A stretch of DNA of 64,000 bases, from the NCBI GenBank assembly GCA_934725085.1, contig CAKVAL010000004.1, forward strand, positions 1 to 64,000, in the 5' to 3' direction. Within the stretch, counting starts at the first letter, position 1; each line of letters starts with the position of its first letter. A program made the translations under genes and the position numbers. Source of the stretch: an uncultured Erysipelotrichaceae bacterium (GTDB taxonomy: Bacteria > Bacillota_I > Bacilli_A > Erysipelotrichales > Erysipelotrichaceae). Positions 27,795 to 36,937 of the stretch are shown one piece after another. The notes under the pieces were generated by a model. It was given only the letters and a program-made list of their open reading frames with translations, did not search any database and had not been told where the DNA came from.

Positions 27795-28864
27795 TACTTC
27801 ACCACCATATACGCAATAAGCGAAATTATCACAAAACAAATTATAAATACCAATAGAATAGTCTTAAATACTTTAGCCTTATCCATCGGCAAATCACCCG
27901 CAAACTTTCCTGTTTGACCATTCATCGCAAAGTTATAAACCTCACCATGATATTTAGTAGAAAAGATATAAACAGGAAGCAGAGCATAGGCAGCCTTAGA
28001 ATCTTTATAATCAACAGAACCTGCTTCAAAGATACAAGATGCATAGCCAACAACTGTAGAACCTAATAATTGATACATCGAATTATTAATACGATCATTA
28101 GCCTTCTTAAAAGTCTCATTCTCGTCCGCATCATACTTATCAGCGAAATAGCCAGATAAGTAAGCACTATTGAAATCAGCACCCTTTGAATAATCAAATG
28201 GTTCTAAGGCATCCAATAAAGAATCATCTAATTTAGTAGAGGCATCAACTGGAATCTTCTCAAAAGATGCACTACCATCACGATATACAAGATAATGTGA
28301 TGTCTCAGTTGTCACATAGTCACCATGACGATAGGTGTTAACTCTAGTAGTTCTAAATCTAGCCTTACCATTAACATCCGCATCAAATAACCAATATGGA
28401 ACATAGACACCGTTTAACTTCTCAATAACATTATTGACCGCAAAATCATTTGGGAGCGCCCATTTACCTTTTAAAAACTCGCTATAAGCTTTCTTTGCGG
28501 CATTCTTATCTAAAGCGAAAGGAACAACAAGCTCTGGCTTTAAAATACCATCAAATTGACCTGGATCAATAACACTATTACCACAATAAGGACAGGTAGA
28601 TGCTGACATATTCTCATCACCAATTACCTGCCCTCCACATGATGGACAAGTATAAGTTACCTTGCCATCTATACTGACCTTTTCTGTAGGCTTTGAAGAG
28701 AATGTGGCATTATCTACCCCCACATTCTCCTCATTCATCAAATCCTTTAATGTATTAATGTCGTACTCCGTACCACAATGCGCACATTTTAATGTACCGC
28801 TTGCCGCATTAAAGGGAATTGAAGCGCCACAGTTAGGGCATTTATAAGATACAATTTCGCTCAT
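27794..28864 (-). CDS. TFIIB-type zinc-ribbon membrane protein (YdjG-like)
   Basis: The 356-residue protein has two N-terminal zinc ribbons (CPNCG...CAHCG, and CPSCG...CPYCG), a central domain with WLFDADV, and a C-terminal membrane helix (ILLVFIICFVIISLIAYMV). This architecture matches B. subtilis YdjG. It abuts the SPFH gene upstream and overlaps the TPM gene downstream, so the three are almost certainly cotranscribed. Confidence 0.8.
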   Translation of the reverse strand: MSEIVSYKCPNCGASIPFNAASGTLKCAHCGTEYDINTLKDLMNEENVGVDNATFSSKPTEKVSIDGKVTYTCPSCGGQVIGDENMSASTCPYCGNSVIDPGQFDGILKPELVVPFALDKNAAKKAYSEFLKGKWALPNDFAVNNVIEKLNGVYVPYWLFDADVNGKARFRTTRVNTYRHGDYVTTETSHYLVYRDGSASFEKIPVDASTKLDDSLLDALEPFDYSKGADFNSAYLSGYFADKYDADENETFKKANDRINNSMYQLLGSTVVGYASCIFEAGSVDYKDSKAAYALLPVYIFSTKYHGEVYNFAMNGQTGKFAGDLPMDKAKVFKTILLVFIICFVIISLIAYMVVK

Positions 28865-29946
28865 TATTTAAGTGGCTTGCCGCAACTTGAACAGAAAGCA
28901 GCATCCGCAGCTACTGGCTTGCCACAATGTGGACAGAAAGCACCAGTACCACCAGCAGCAGGTTGACCCTGAGCGAACAATCCAGCAACATTACCAGCAC
29001 CAGCAGCCATATTCATACCCATGAAAGCACCCATGGCACCACCTGGATTATTAGCTGCATCACGCATAGCTTGTGCTTGAGCAGCAGCCATAGCACCAGC
29101 AGCTGCATTTGGATTTCTAAGAGCAGCACCCTCTTGAAGATTTTGAATTCTCTTAAGATCATCATCAGTAGGACTAATAGAATTAATACCAAATGAACAA
29201 ATAGAGATACCTCTTAAATCAGACCACTTCTTACTTAAGATTGCGTTTAATGAATCAACCAAATCAAATGTATGCATCGGAATATCTGAATAACGATTTA
29301 CACCCTTATTACTTAAATCAGCTAAAGCAGGTTGTAAAGCAGTTAATAATTCAGTCTTCATTTGATTATCTAATTGATCTCTTGTGAATTGAGTACAATT
29401 ACCTGCAACATTTTTATAGAACAAGATAGGATTTGTAATCTTAATTGAATATTCACCGTTGCATCTTAAACCTACATCGATATCATATCCAACATTTTCA
29501 TCTTTTACTCTAAATGAAACAGGAGTAGCAGTCCCATACATGTAACCCATAATCTCTTTAGTATTAACATAATAAACTGTCTGAGATCTATTTGTTACAC
29601 CACCATAAGTGAAACGCTCAACCATTGTCTGGAAAGTATCCTTTAATCCAGTTAAACCACCATCGAAAACTGAAGGTGACTTATCGGTATTGAAAGTATA
29701 ATTACCAGGTTCGTTAGCTACTTCCACTACTAGACCATCATCAACGATAAGAGCACATTGTCCATCCGCTACAACGATGCCAGAACCATTTGTAATAACA
29801 TCGCTCTTATCGAACAAACCAGCGCCCTTTTTAGTACCCTTAACCATTAATACTTCATTAGCAAGGGCATCACACACAAAATAATCTTTCCAAGTATCAG
29901 CCAATACACCACCAGCAGAACCAAGAGCAGCTTTAATTAAACCCAT
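28864..29946 (-). CDS. SPFH-domain protein with C-terminal zinc ribbon (YdjI-like)
   Basis: The 360-residue protein has an SPFH/virion-core-like domain (LVVEVANEPGNYTFNTDKSPSVFDG region and the following segment), an Ala/Met-rich stretch, and a terminal zinc ribbon FCPHCGKPV...FCSSCGKPL. It corresponds to B. subtilis YdjI, which with YdjG and YdjH recruits PspA to membranes. It is the first gene of the three-gene set; a PspA-like gene is not seen in the window. Confidence 0.82.
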   Translation of the reverse strand: MGLIKAALGSAGGVLADTWKDYFVCDALANEVLMVKGTKKGAGLFDKSDVITNGSGIVVADGQCALIVDDGLVVEVANEPGNYTFNTDKSPSVFDGGLTGLKDTFQTMVERFTYGGVTNRSQTVYYVNTKEIMGYMYGTATPVSFRVKDENVGYDIDVGLRCNGEYSIKITNPILFYKNVAGNCTQFTRDQLDNQMKTELLTALQPALADLSNKGVNRYSDIPMHTFDLVDSLNAILSKKWSDLRGISICSFGINSISPTDDDLKRIQNLQEGAALRNPNAAAGAMAAAQAQAMRDAANNPGGAMGAFMGMNMAAGAGNVAGLFAQGQPAAGGTGAFCPHCGKPVAADAAFCSSCGKPLK

Positions 29947-30058
29947 ATCATTTTCCTCCGTTATTAGTTACCTAAATTATAACACCCACTTCAAAACACC
30001 ATAATCACCTATTTGGGTGATGTGGACATCAAAAAAAGAATCAGAGATAATAGATCAT

Positions 30059-30454
30059 ATGAAAACAATAAGAGTAGTTGCTGCACTAATGGTAGAAAAC
30101 AACAAAGTCTTAATCGCAGCTAGAAAAAAAGGAACTTTACAAGGACTATGGGAATTCCCAGGAGGAAAAATAGAAGAAGGAGAAAGCCCTGAACAAGCCC
30201 TTATTAGAGAAATAAGAGAAGAAATGGAAATCGCAATTTCTGTTGATAAATACTTAATGACAAGAGAATATGATTACCCTGAATTTCATCTATCAATGGA
30301 ATGTTTTATCTGCACCCCATTAAGCTCTCATATTCATCTTAATGACCACCTAGGCATCAAATGGATAGACATCAAAAAAGACGACTCAATCAACTGGGTA
30401 CCAGCAGATGAAGCCATCTTTGAAAAACTTATTCAGTATCAACAATCTTTGTAG
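30059..30454 (+). CDS. NUDIX hydrolase, MutT-like
   Basis: A 131-residue MutT-type protein with an intact Nudix box: GGKIEEGESPEQALIREI then REEM. It would hydrolyse 8-oxo-dGTP or another nucleoside diphosphate derivative. I chose the ATG at 30059 because MKTIRVVAALM matches the usual start of the family; an in-frame ATG at 30017 adds 14 poorly conserved residues. The ribosome site is weak. It overlaps the convergent helicase gene by 26 bp. Confidence 0.85.
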   Translation: MKTIRVVAALMVENNKVLIAARKKGTLQGLWEFPGGKIEEGESPEQALIREIREEMEIAISVDKYLMTREYDYPEFHLSMECFICTPLSSHIHLNDHLGIKWIDIKKDDSINWVPADEAIFEKLIQYQQSL

Positions 30455-33242
30455 TTAAATAATCATAAATACTATCTTTTACTGGAGTATCTAATTCATA
30501 ATGAAACTCCAGTATTTTTTTGCCCTCATTAGTATACTTTTCCTCAATCTTATCCTTAGCACAAGTTATCTCACCCAAATAGTAGAAACTATCTCCCTTA
30601 ATCTTATTAATAAACAAATGTACCTTCATGGCACCATCATAATTAATAAATCTTAAAGCCTCAGGAGAACTTAACTTACGACCATTCTTTGACATACAAA
30701 TAATATGTTTCTTATCGATAAAACGATCCTCATACATCAAAGAAGCTGAAGTAGTACTTAAGTCCTTATTATAAGTAACATAAACAGCCATGGTATTAGA
30801 AGTTTCATCATAGTAATAACCACCAATATTCTGTGGATTCATATTCGTAGGCCAATTAAGAAGTCTACAAACATCCTTTCTTGTATAAGCCTTATATAAC
30901 ACCAAATCACTTTCCTTATAGTAATTAGAATAAACCTTCTTATTAACTTTTCTAATATAACTAATAATATCCAGTAATTCTTTTTTAAACTTTGGATTCT
31001 TTAAACATTCCAAGAACTTTTTACTTATACAATTATCTTCAATGAAAGTTACACCACTATATCTTTTAATATCATCTTTAGATAAGAAAGAACCATCTAA
31101 TATCCTTAAACAATTACCTGGATATTTACCTATATCACCATTAATCAAATCATTAATCGCATCAACCTCAGTTAATCGCATACCATTGATGAATTCCTTA
31201 GACACGAAATCTAAATAGGCTTTTTCAATTTCATTAAAATACGCATCAACTTCTTTTCTATCCAATAAGAAAGAATAATAACTATTAAACTCACTACACA
31301 ATAAATCCATACTGATGGTGTCATAATTTAAGAAATCATCATAAGTAGGAATCCTACCTAACATATTCTTTAATTGTTTATACTCATTAAAAATTCTGGT
31401 TTTGCCACCAATGGTAGTCTTATTAATTTGTTTAAAAATTCTTTCCTTAACAACCTCATCAAATTCAATCGTTGTAATATCAGGTGTAATCACATCAAGC
31501 TCAGTTAAGAATTCTCTATACTTTTGTTTCTGATAGCTCTTATCACCAGACAAAGCAATCGGAATCAAATAATTCTTTTGATAGTTGGCAATAAAATCAA
31601 GAACTACCACATACTTCTTATTCTCAATCTTTCTTAATCCTCTACCTAATTGTTGTACAAAAATAATAGCTGACTCAGTAGGTCTTAACATAATGATTTG
31701 ATTAACAGATGGAATATCGATGCCCTCATTTAAAACATCAACCGAAATAATATAATCTAAACCATTATCAGACTCTAAAGACTCAATGATTCTTTCTCTT
31801 TCATCTTCGCTATCTTCACCACTTAATACCGCAGTCTTCCACCCTTTTTCATTAAATAATAAAGATAACTTCTTTGCCTCATCAACTCTACTGACAAAGA
31901 TTAAACCCTTAACCTTTTCTCCAGAATAACCATAATATTGAGCCTTTTCCATTACTAGTTCAACTCTTTTATCATTTACTAATTTATTAAAATCTAATGC
32001 ATTTGATTCTTCACCATCAATAGTAAAATCATTAATCCCAAAATAATGGAAAGGACATAATAATTCATATTCTAAGGCATCATTAAGTCTAATCTCATAA
32101 GCAACATTATGATCATAATAAGCGAAAATATCACCACCATCCATACGCTCAGGAGTAGCTGTCATACCAAGTAAAAACTTAGGCTTAAAATAATCTAACA
32201 CTCTCTTATAAGTACTACCACAAGTATGATGTGCTTCATCTACGACAATATAATCAAACTCATCAACATTAAATGTCTTTAAATTATCTTCTTTAGCCAA
32301 TGTTTGAATAGACGCAAAAATCAACCTGGCATCCTTATCTTTATTTTGACCCTTATAAATAGAACTTGGAATATCACCGAATACTTTATTAAAAGTCCTA
32401 CATGCATCATTTAATAATTTTCCACGATGCGCAATAAATAGCACTTTCTTAGGATCATAATTATACGCATCAAAAGCACTCAAAAAAGTCTTACCAGTAC
32501 CTGTAGCCGAAATCAATAAAGCCTTAGTCTCGCCTTGTTTTCTTAAAGTATCTAAATTAGTTAAGGCCTCTTGTTGCATCTTGTTAGGACGAGGAACTTT
32601 AGTATCTAAAATAAAAGAATTCGTCTTTTCAACATACTTTCTATTTACTTCATATTTCTTCTTATATTCTTCAATCCATGTTTCATCTAAAGCAACCGTA
32701 TCATTATCCCATTCATCATTAAATTCATTAATAATCTCGTTAATAAAAGAACCATCACCTAATGAACTAGTCAAAACATTCCACTCTGTATTCTTCTTTA
32801 AGGCATTACCAGTTAAATTAGAACTGCCTATTAAAGCCTTATATTGTTCACCACACTTAAAGATATAACCCTTGGCATGGAAATTATCCTTACTATAGAT
32901 TCTAATATCTACATTCTTATCTTTTAACTTTAATAACTCTTCAAAAGTCTTGGGATTATTAAACATCAAATAATCAGAAGTTATGATTCTGCCCTTGCAC
33001 TTAACCTCTTCTAAAGTATGCTTAAGCATAATCAAACCATCATCAGTAATAAAAGCTACATTAAAAAGAAACTCATCACAACTTCTTAGCTGCTTACAAA
33101 GAGTACTATAAACATTTGACTCTCTAGTCTTATTTAATACAAGCTTTGTACTATAAAAACCAGTTCCACTCTCACCGCCCAAAAAGCTATTGAGTAAATC
33201 AATAGTCATTTGTTTCTTTAGTTCCCTTAACTTCTCATCCAT
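30429..33242 (-). CDS. PLD-nuclease / SF2 DEAD-like helicase / DUF3427 protein
   Basis: The 937-residue protein has an N-terminal phospholipase D-like nuclease domain (HAKGYIF...LIGSSNLTG, the HKD-type motif), an SF2 helicase (ATGTGKTFLSAF, VVDEAHHTCG, GMTATPER, VSVDVLNEGIDIP, QQLGRGLR) and a DUF3427-type C-terminus. Such proteins are widespread and may act as nucleic-acid-processing or defence enzymes; the exact role is not established here. It lies about 160 bp from the trailer end of the CRISPR array, on the same strand as the cas genes. Confidence 0.82.
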   Translation of the reverse strand: MDEKLRELKKQMTIDLLNSFLGGESGTGFYSTKLVLNKTRESNVYSTLCKQLRSCDEFLFNVAFITDDGLIMLKHTLEEVKCKGRIITSDYLMFNNPKTFEELLKLKDKNVDIRIYSKDNFHAKGYIFKCGEQYKALIGSSNLTGNALKKNTEWNVLTSSLGDGSFINEIINEFNDEWDNDTVALDETWIEEYKKKYEVNRKYVEKTNSFILDTKVPRPNKMQQEALTNLDTLRKQGETKALLISATGTGKTFLSAFDAYNYDPKKVLFIAHRGKLLNDACRTFNKVFGDIPSSIYKGQNKDKDARLIFASIQTLAKEDNLKTFNVDEFDYIVVDEAHHTCGSTYKRVLDYFKPKFLLGMTATPERMDGGDIFAYYDHNVAYEIRLNDALEYELLCPFHYFGINDFTIDGEESNALDFNKLVNDKRVELVMEKAQYYGYSGEKVKGLIFVSRVDEAKKLSLLFNEKGWKTAVLSGEDSEDERERIIESLESDNGLDYIISVDVLNEGIDIPSVNQIIMLRPTESAIIFVQQLGRGLRKIENKKYVVVLDFIANYQKNYLIPIALSGDKSYQKQKYREFLTELDVITPDITTIEFDEVVKERIFKQINKTTIGGKTRIFNEYKQLKNMLGRIPTYDDFLNYDTISMDLLCSEFNSYYSFLLDRKEVDAYFNEIEKAYLDFVSKEFINGMRLTEVDAINDLINGDIGKYPGNCLRILDGSFLSKDDIKRYSGVTFIEDNCISKKFLECLKNPKFKKELLDIISYIRKVNKKVYSNYYKESDLVLYKAYTRKDVCRLLNWPTNMNPQNIGGYYYDETSNTMAVYVTYNKDLSTTSASLMYEDRFIDKKHIICMSKNGRKLSSPEALRFINYDGAMKVHLFINKIKGDSFYYLGEITCAKDKIEEKYTNEGKKILEFHYELDTPVKDSIYDYLTTKIVDTE

Positions 33243-33399
33243 TACTTAGATTATAGTTAATTAACAAGATTATTAACAGATCTAACCAAATTAAAAACCA
33301 CTTATTCAAACCAATTCATTAAACACTAAATAAGAATAATTTTAAATAAGTGGATTAACGTAGCCATAAGCCACTGTCGCTAAGCAATGCCACGAGTTC
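33243..33399. other. Trailer region between the helicase and CRISPR array
   Basis: This AT-rich gap contains an imperfect hairpin (CCACTTATT at 33298-33306 and AATAAGTGG at 33345-33353). I see no gene and no convincing promoter. Confidence 0.4.
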
Positions 33400-35017
33400 A
33401 ACCTTAAAACCATGTTTTTCACATAGCTCTCAAACAATAGTTCCGCTGCATATTAATTCATCGCCATTTTAGAATGAGCAGCTTTCACATAGCTCTCAAA
33501 CAGTACTTAAAGTAAGTCGACTACTTTAAAAGCTTTAGAATGAGCAACTTTCACATAGCTCTCAAACAGAGGTATTAATCAAATTATCAATATTAGTGCT
33601 TTAGAATGAGCAGCTTTCACATAGCTCTCAAACATAATACTTTAAATCAATGCACCAACTAAGCTTTAGAATGAGCAGCTTTCACATAGCTCTCAAACAA
33701 GCTTCAAAGACATCATCATATCATTGTTGCTTTAGAATGAGCAGCTTTCACATAGCTCTCAAACAAAGTGTAATACAAAATCGGGAAATTGTAATGCTTT
33801 AGAATGAGCAGCTTTCACATAGCTCTCAAACAATTTCTTTAATTTTTGCTAATCTTCTTGCGCTTTAGAATGAGCAGCTTTCACATAGCTCTCAAACCAG
33901 ATGATTGGTTGGTTGATGATTTATGAGCTTTAGAATGAGCAGCTTTCACATAGCTCTCAAACAAAAGCTTGATATTGTACAGTGGTTTCAACGCTTTAGA
34001 ATGAGCAGCTTTCACATAGCTCTCAAACTCAGTACTTCAAGTACAAAACAATTATATGCTTTAGAATGAGCAGCTTTCACATAGCTCTCAAACTTAATAT
34101 TAGTGGTATAGCGTGGTTTTTCTGCTTTAGAATGAGCAGCTTTCACATAGCTCTCAAACAATGTAAACCACGAGGAAGATTAAGTAAAGGCTTTAGAATG
34201 AGCAGCTTTCACATAGCTCTCAAACTTATTGATGTTAATATAATTAAAATACTATCGCTTTAGAATGAGCAGCTTTCACATAGCTCTCAAACACTCTATT
34301 GTATATCTCTTACCACCATATAGCTTTAGAATGAGCAGCTTTCACATAGCTCTCAAACATTAATATAAAAAATCACATAAGAATAATTGCTTTAGAATGA
34401 GCAGCTTTCACATAGCTCTCAAACAAGTATTAACTACTATGGTGGAACAGCCTAGCTTTAGAATGAGCAGCTTTCACATAGCTCTCAAACTTCCACCAAT
34501 AAATACATAAAGAAAGTAGTGCTTTAGAATGAGCAGCTTTCACATAGCTCTCAAACTTCATCTAGCACTTTAAAGGCGTTTTCATGCTTTAGAATGAGCA
34601 GCTTTCACATAGCTCTCAAACAATCGTAAAAGACACATTACAGACATTTTCGCTTTAGAATGAGCAGCTTTCACATAGCTCTCAAACACTTATGAACGGA
34701 AGTAACGCTATGTACAAGCTTTAGAATGAGCAGCTTTCACATAGCTCTCAAACTTGAGTAAGGTTTAAATCGTTTCTAATACCGCTTTAGAATGAGCAGC
34801 TTTCACATAGCTCTCAAACTTTGCCTGCTAAAGTAGCATTTGCAAAGCCGCTTTAGAATGAGCAGCTTTCACATAGCTCTCAAACCAGTATCAAAGGCAT
34901 TAAAGACTTATACGGGCTTTAGAATGAGCAGCTTTCACATAGCTCTCAAACTTTGACAGCTTCGTTTATGTTGAACTCACAGCTTTAGAATGAGCAGCTT
35001 TCACATAGCTCTCAAAC
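33400..35017 (-). CRISPR. Type II-A CRISPR array, 25 repeats and 24 spacers
   Basis: A 36-bp repeat (minus strand begins GTTTGAGAGCTATGTGAAAG) recurs every 65-67 bp, with 29-31-bp spacers. Repeats 4-25 are essentially identical; repeat 3 (33532) has one change, repeat 2 (33466) two at its distal end. Repeat 1 (33400-33435) is degenerate except for its crRNA 5' half. This decay marks the trailer end and places the leader at 35018, next to csn2. All spacers I read are distinct; none was found to match this window by eye. Confidence 0.98.
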
Positions 35018-35074
35018 CTCAAATGGTTTTAAACTATGGCTCCGGCGTCCCAGAACTGCTATTCATTATAGTTA
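35018..35074 (-). promoter_or_regulatory. CRISPR leader with ATTTGAG anchor
   Basis: Only 57 bp separate the csn2 stop and the first repeat. On the minus strand the leader ends in ATTTGAG (35024-35018) directly against the GTTTGAG repeat start; the same heptamer is the leader-anchoring sequence of streptococcal type II-A loci. A TATAAT-like box lies near 35057. The leader-proximal promoter is therefore probably inside or just beyond the csn2 end. Confidence 0.75.
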
Positions 35075-35740
35075 TTATATTACACATAAATCTTTATCGA
35101 TGATTCTGGTGTGATTATAATCATCTAATTCTACATGCTGATGTCTTTCTATCATTAATAAAGGAATTTTCTTATATACAAAATATTTTGTTATTTCTTC
35201 TAATTCCTTCTTTTCTAGATAATCCTTTAAATTCACAGTAACAAGAACTTTATACTTTAGTATTTCAAAAGATGTGGAGATTATTTCAGTTAAACTTTCT
35301 AAAAAAGTTAAAGTTGAATAATCGAATGAAAAATCAAGAAATTTTATAACATCATTAAACGCTATGTTTGATTTATATGTAACTGAATAAGGAAGATTGT
35401 TGATGATTTTAACACCTATTTCATTCAACATTTCAATCAATTGTTCTTTACCTTCAACATCAGAGTAATTGTTCACTATTATATTTGTTAATTTGTTTTT
35501 AAGCTGTTTTGTATAAATGTCCAAATTATAAATATCAGTTATCAGCATCGTGTTTTTTGATAAAGATAAAATTTTTGAGCTATTATCAGAAAGAACATAA
35601 TCACCATCGTCGTTATTTATTTGGCAATTTAATTCATCAACTATATTTCTAAACAATACAGATTCCTCAATTATCAAAGTCTCCGGATTATCTTCAGTTA
35701 CTTCAATAACATCAAAATATTTATGATTTAAAAGTTTCAT
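35075..35740 (-). CDS. csn2: CRISPR adaptation protein Csn2
   Basis: Csn2 forms a tetrameric ring around DNA ends and is needed for spacer acquisition in type II-A. The 221-residue length, the position after cas2 and before the array, and the helical middle (SFDYSTLTFLESLTEII) and RHQHVELDDYNHTRIIDKD tail fit the short Csn2 subfamily. It overlaps cas2 by 4 nt. It is the marker gene for subtype II-A. Confidence 0.9.
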   Translation of the reverse strand: MKLLNHKYFDVIEVTEDNPETLIIEESVLFRNIVDELNCQINNDDGDYVLSDNSSKILSLSKNTMLITDIYNLDIYTKQLKNKLTNIIVNNYSDVEGKEQLIEMLNEIGVKIINNLPYSVTYKSNIAFNDVIKFLDFSFDYSTLTFLESLTEIISTSFEILKYKVLVTVNLKDYLEKKELEEITKYFVYKKIPLLMIERHQHVELDDYNHTRIIDKDLCVI

Positions 35741-36042
35741 AAAACAACCATCCTCTCAGAAGTATCAATAATATCATTGCTTTTATCACCGATTATTAAT
35801 TCAATATTCGCAAACTGTTTTTCAGTTATTACTAAAGCTTGAACAAGACCCGCACTTGGTTTATTTTGTTTAAGCCTTAAAATTAACGCATTAGCAGCAT
35901 TTTGATTCATAGCTAGTTTGCAATACACAGACTCCTGTAACATCATGTAACCGTCATTAATCAGAAATTTCCTGAATCTTGTGTATGCCTTTCTATCTTC
36001 TGAAGACAACATTGGTAAATCAAAGAACACTAATACTCTCAT
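35737..36042 (-). CDS. cas2: CRISPR-associated endoribonuclease-fold protein Cas2
   Basis: Cas2 bridges Cas1 dimers in the integrase. The protein begins MRVLVFFDLPM, the usual start, so I take the ATG at 36042 (101 residues) rather than 36057. It keeps the DLP segment and ends ...DTSERMVVL. It overlaps cas1 by 23 nt and csn2 by 4 nt, so the adaptation genes are translationally coupled. Confidence 0.92.
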   Translation of the reverse strand: MRVLVFFDLPMLSSEDRKAYTRFRKFLINDGYMMLQESVYCKLAMNQNAANALILRLKQNKPSAGLVQALVITEKQFANIELIIGDKSNDIIDTSERMVVL

Positions 36043-36934
36043 ATAACGACAGGTCATAATCCGGAAACTTCATATTAGAAACATTATCATTTGTAATCGC
36101 ATCTAAGACGGTTTTTACATATATGTTAACCGCATTAGCAAAATACTGTTCTCTATTATCAATTTTAATTTTTCTATTTAAGAAAGATACAATTTTCATC
36201 TTTGAATCATTATCCAACTCTTTAGCATCCATTTTATATACCAATGCATCAACAAACGGTCTAAATGGTTCCATCAAATCGCTAGCTAGATTAAATTCGT
36301 TAAAAATATTATCGTGAAATATTCCTATTTGTGTTAAATACCCATTAATAACAATTTCCCTAGCAATCAAAGATAATAAGATGCTATATCCATAATTCAA
36401 TGCTGAATTTATAAATGAACAGTCATCATTTCTTTCCCTGCTAAATTCCATTCCAAAAAGTGAATTAAAATACACTTTAGCAGCATGACCTTCCCTATTA
36501 GTTGCATCTCCTAATTCAACTTGAGGTATATAAGATAACAACTTTTCTGAAGATTCTACTTTACCCAAATAGTTCAATACAGCGCTCTGTCCCTTGATTT
36601 TTGAACAAACGATGTTCTGCCAAACTAGCATCTTGGATTCTTTAGTCCATGCAATTTGCGAACGTACAGACCTGCTAACATCATACGAACCATACAAAGC
36701 ACGATACACCCCATTCGGGCAACGCTTACTATCACAGAAAATTATATCAACGCTCTTGTTTGCAAGTTCAACCAACAAATAAGTTGTTAAAGAAACATTC
36801 GTATTCTCGATAATCAAAACACTAATCTCATCAATAAAGATTCTCTTTACATCTTCATTAGAACGAATACATAAGTACCCCATTTTATAATCTAATTTTG
36901 CGGTATTTGAAATGATAACTGTTCGCCAACCCAT
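36020..36934 (-). CDS. cas1: CRISPR integrase Cas1
   Basis: Cas1 is the metal-dependent integrase for new spacers. The 304-residue protein starts MGWRTVIISNTAKLDYKMGYL, typical of type II. It has the conserved acidic and His residues in the NREGHAAKVYF segment and in GIFHDNIFNEFNLASDLMEPFRP. It lies 3 bp after the cas9 stop. Confidence 0.95.
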   Translation of the reverse strand: MGWRTVIISNTAKLDYKMGYLCIRSNEDVKRIFIDEISVLIIENTNVSLTTYLLVELANKSVDIIFCDSKRCPNGVYRALYGSYDVSRSVRSQIAWTKESKMLVWQNIVCSKIKGQSAVLNYLGKVESSEKLLSYIPQVELGDATNREGHAAKVYFNSLFGMEFSRERNDDCSFINSALNYGYSILLSLIAREIVINGYLTQIGIFHDNIFNEFNLASDLMEPFRPFVDALVYKMDAKELDNDSKMKIVSFLNRKIKIDNREQYFANAVNIYVKTVLDAITNDNVSNMKFPDYDLSLYESISVL

Positions 36935-36937
36935 ACG

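Noticed and set aside
34066..34263. An ORF on the plus strand over the CRISPR array
   Set aside because: It is a translation of repeat units (FRMSSFHIALK recurring each 22 codons); no ribosome site.
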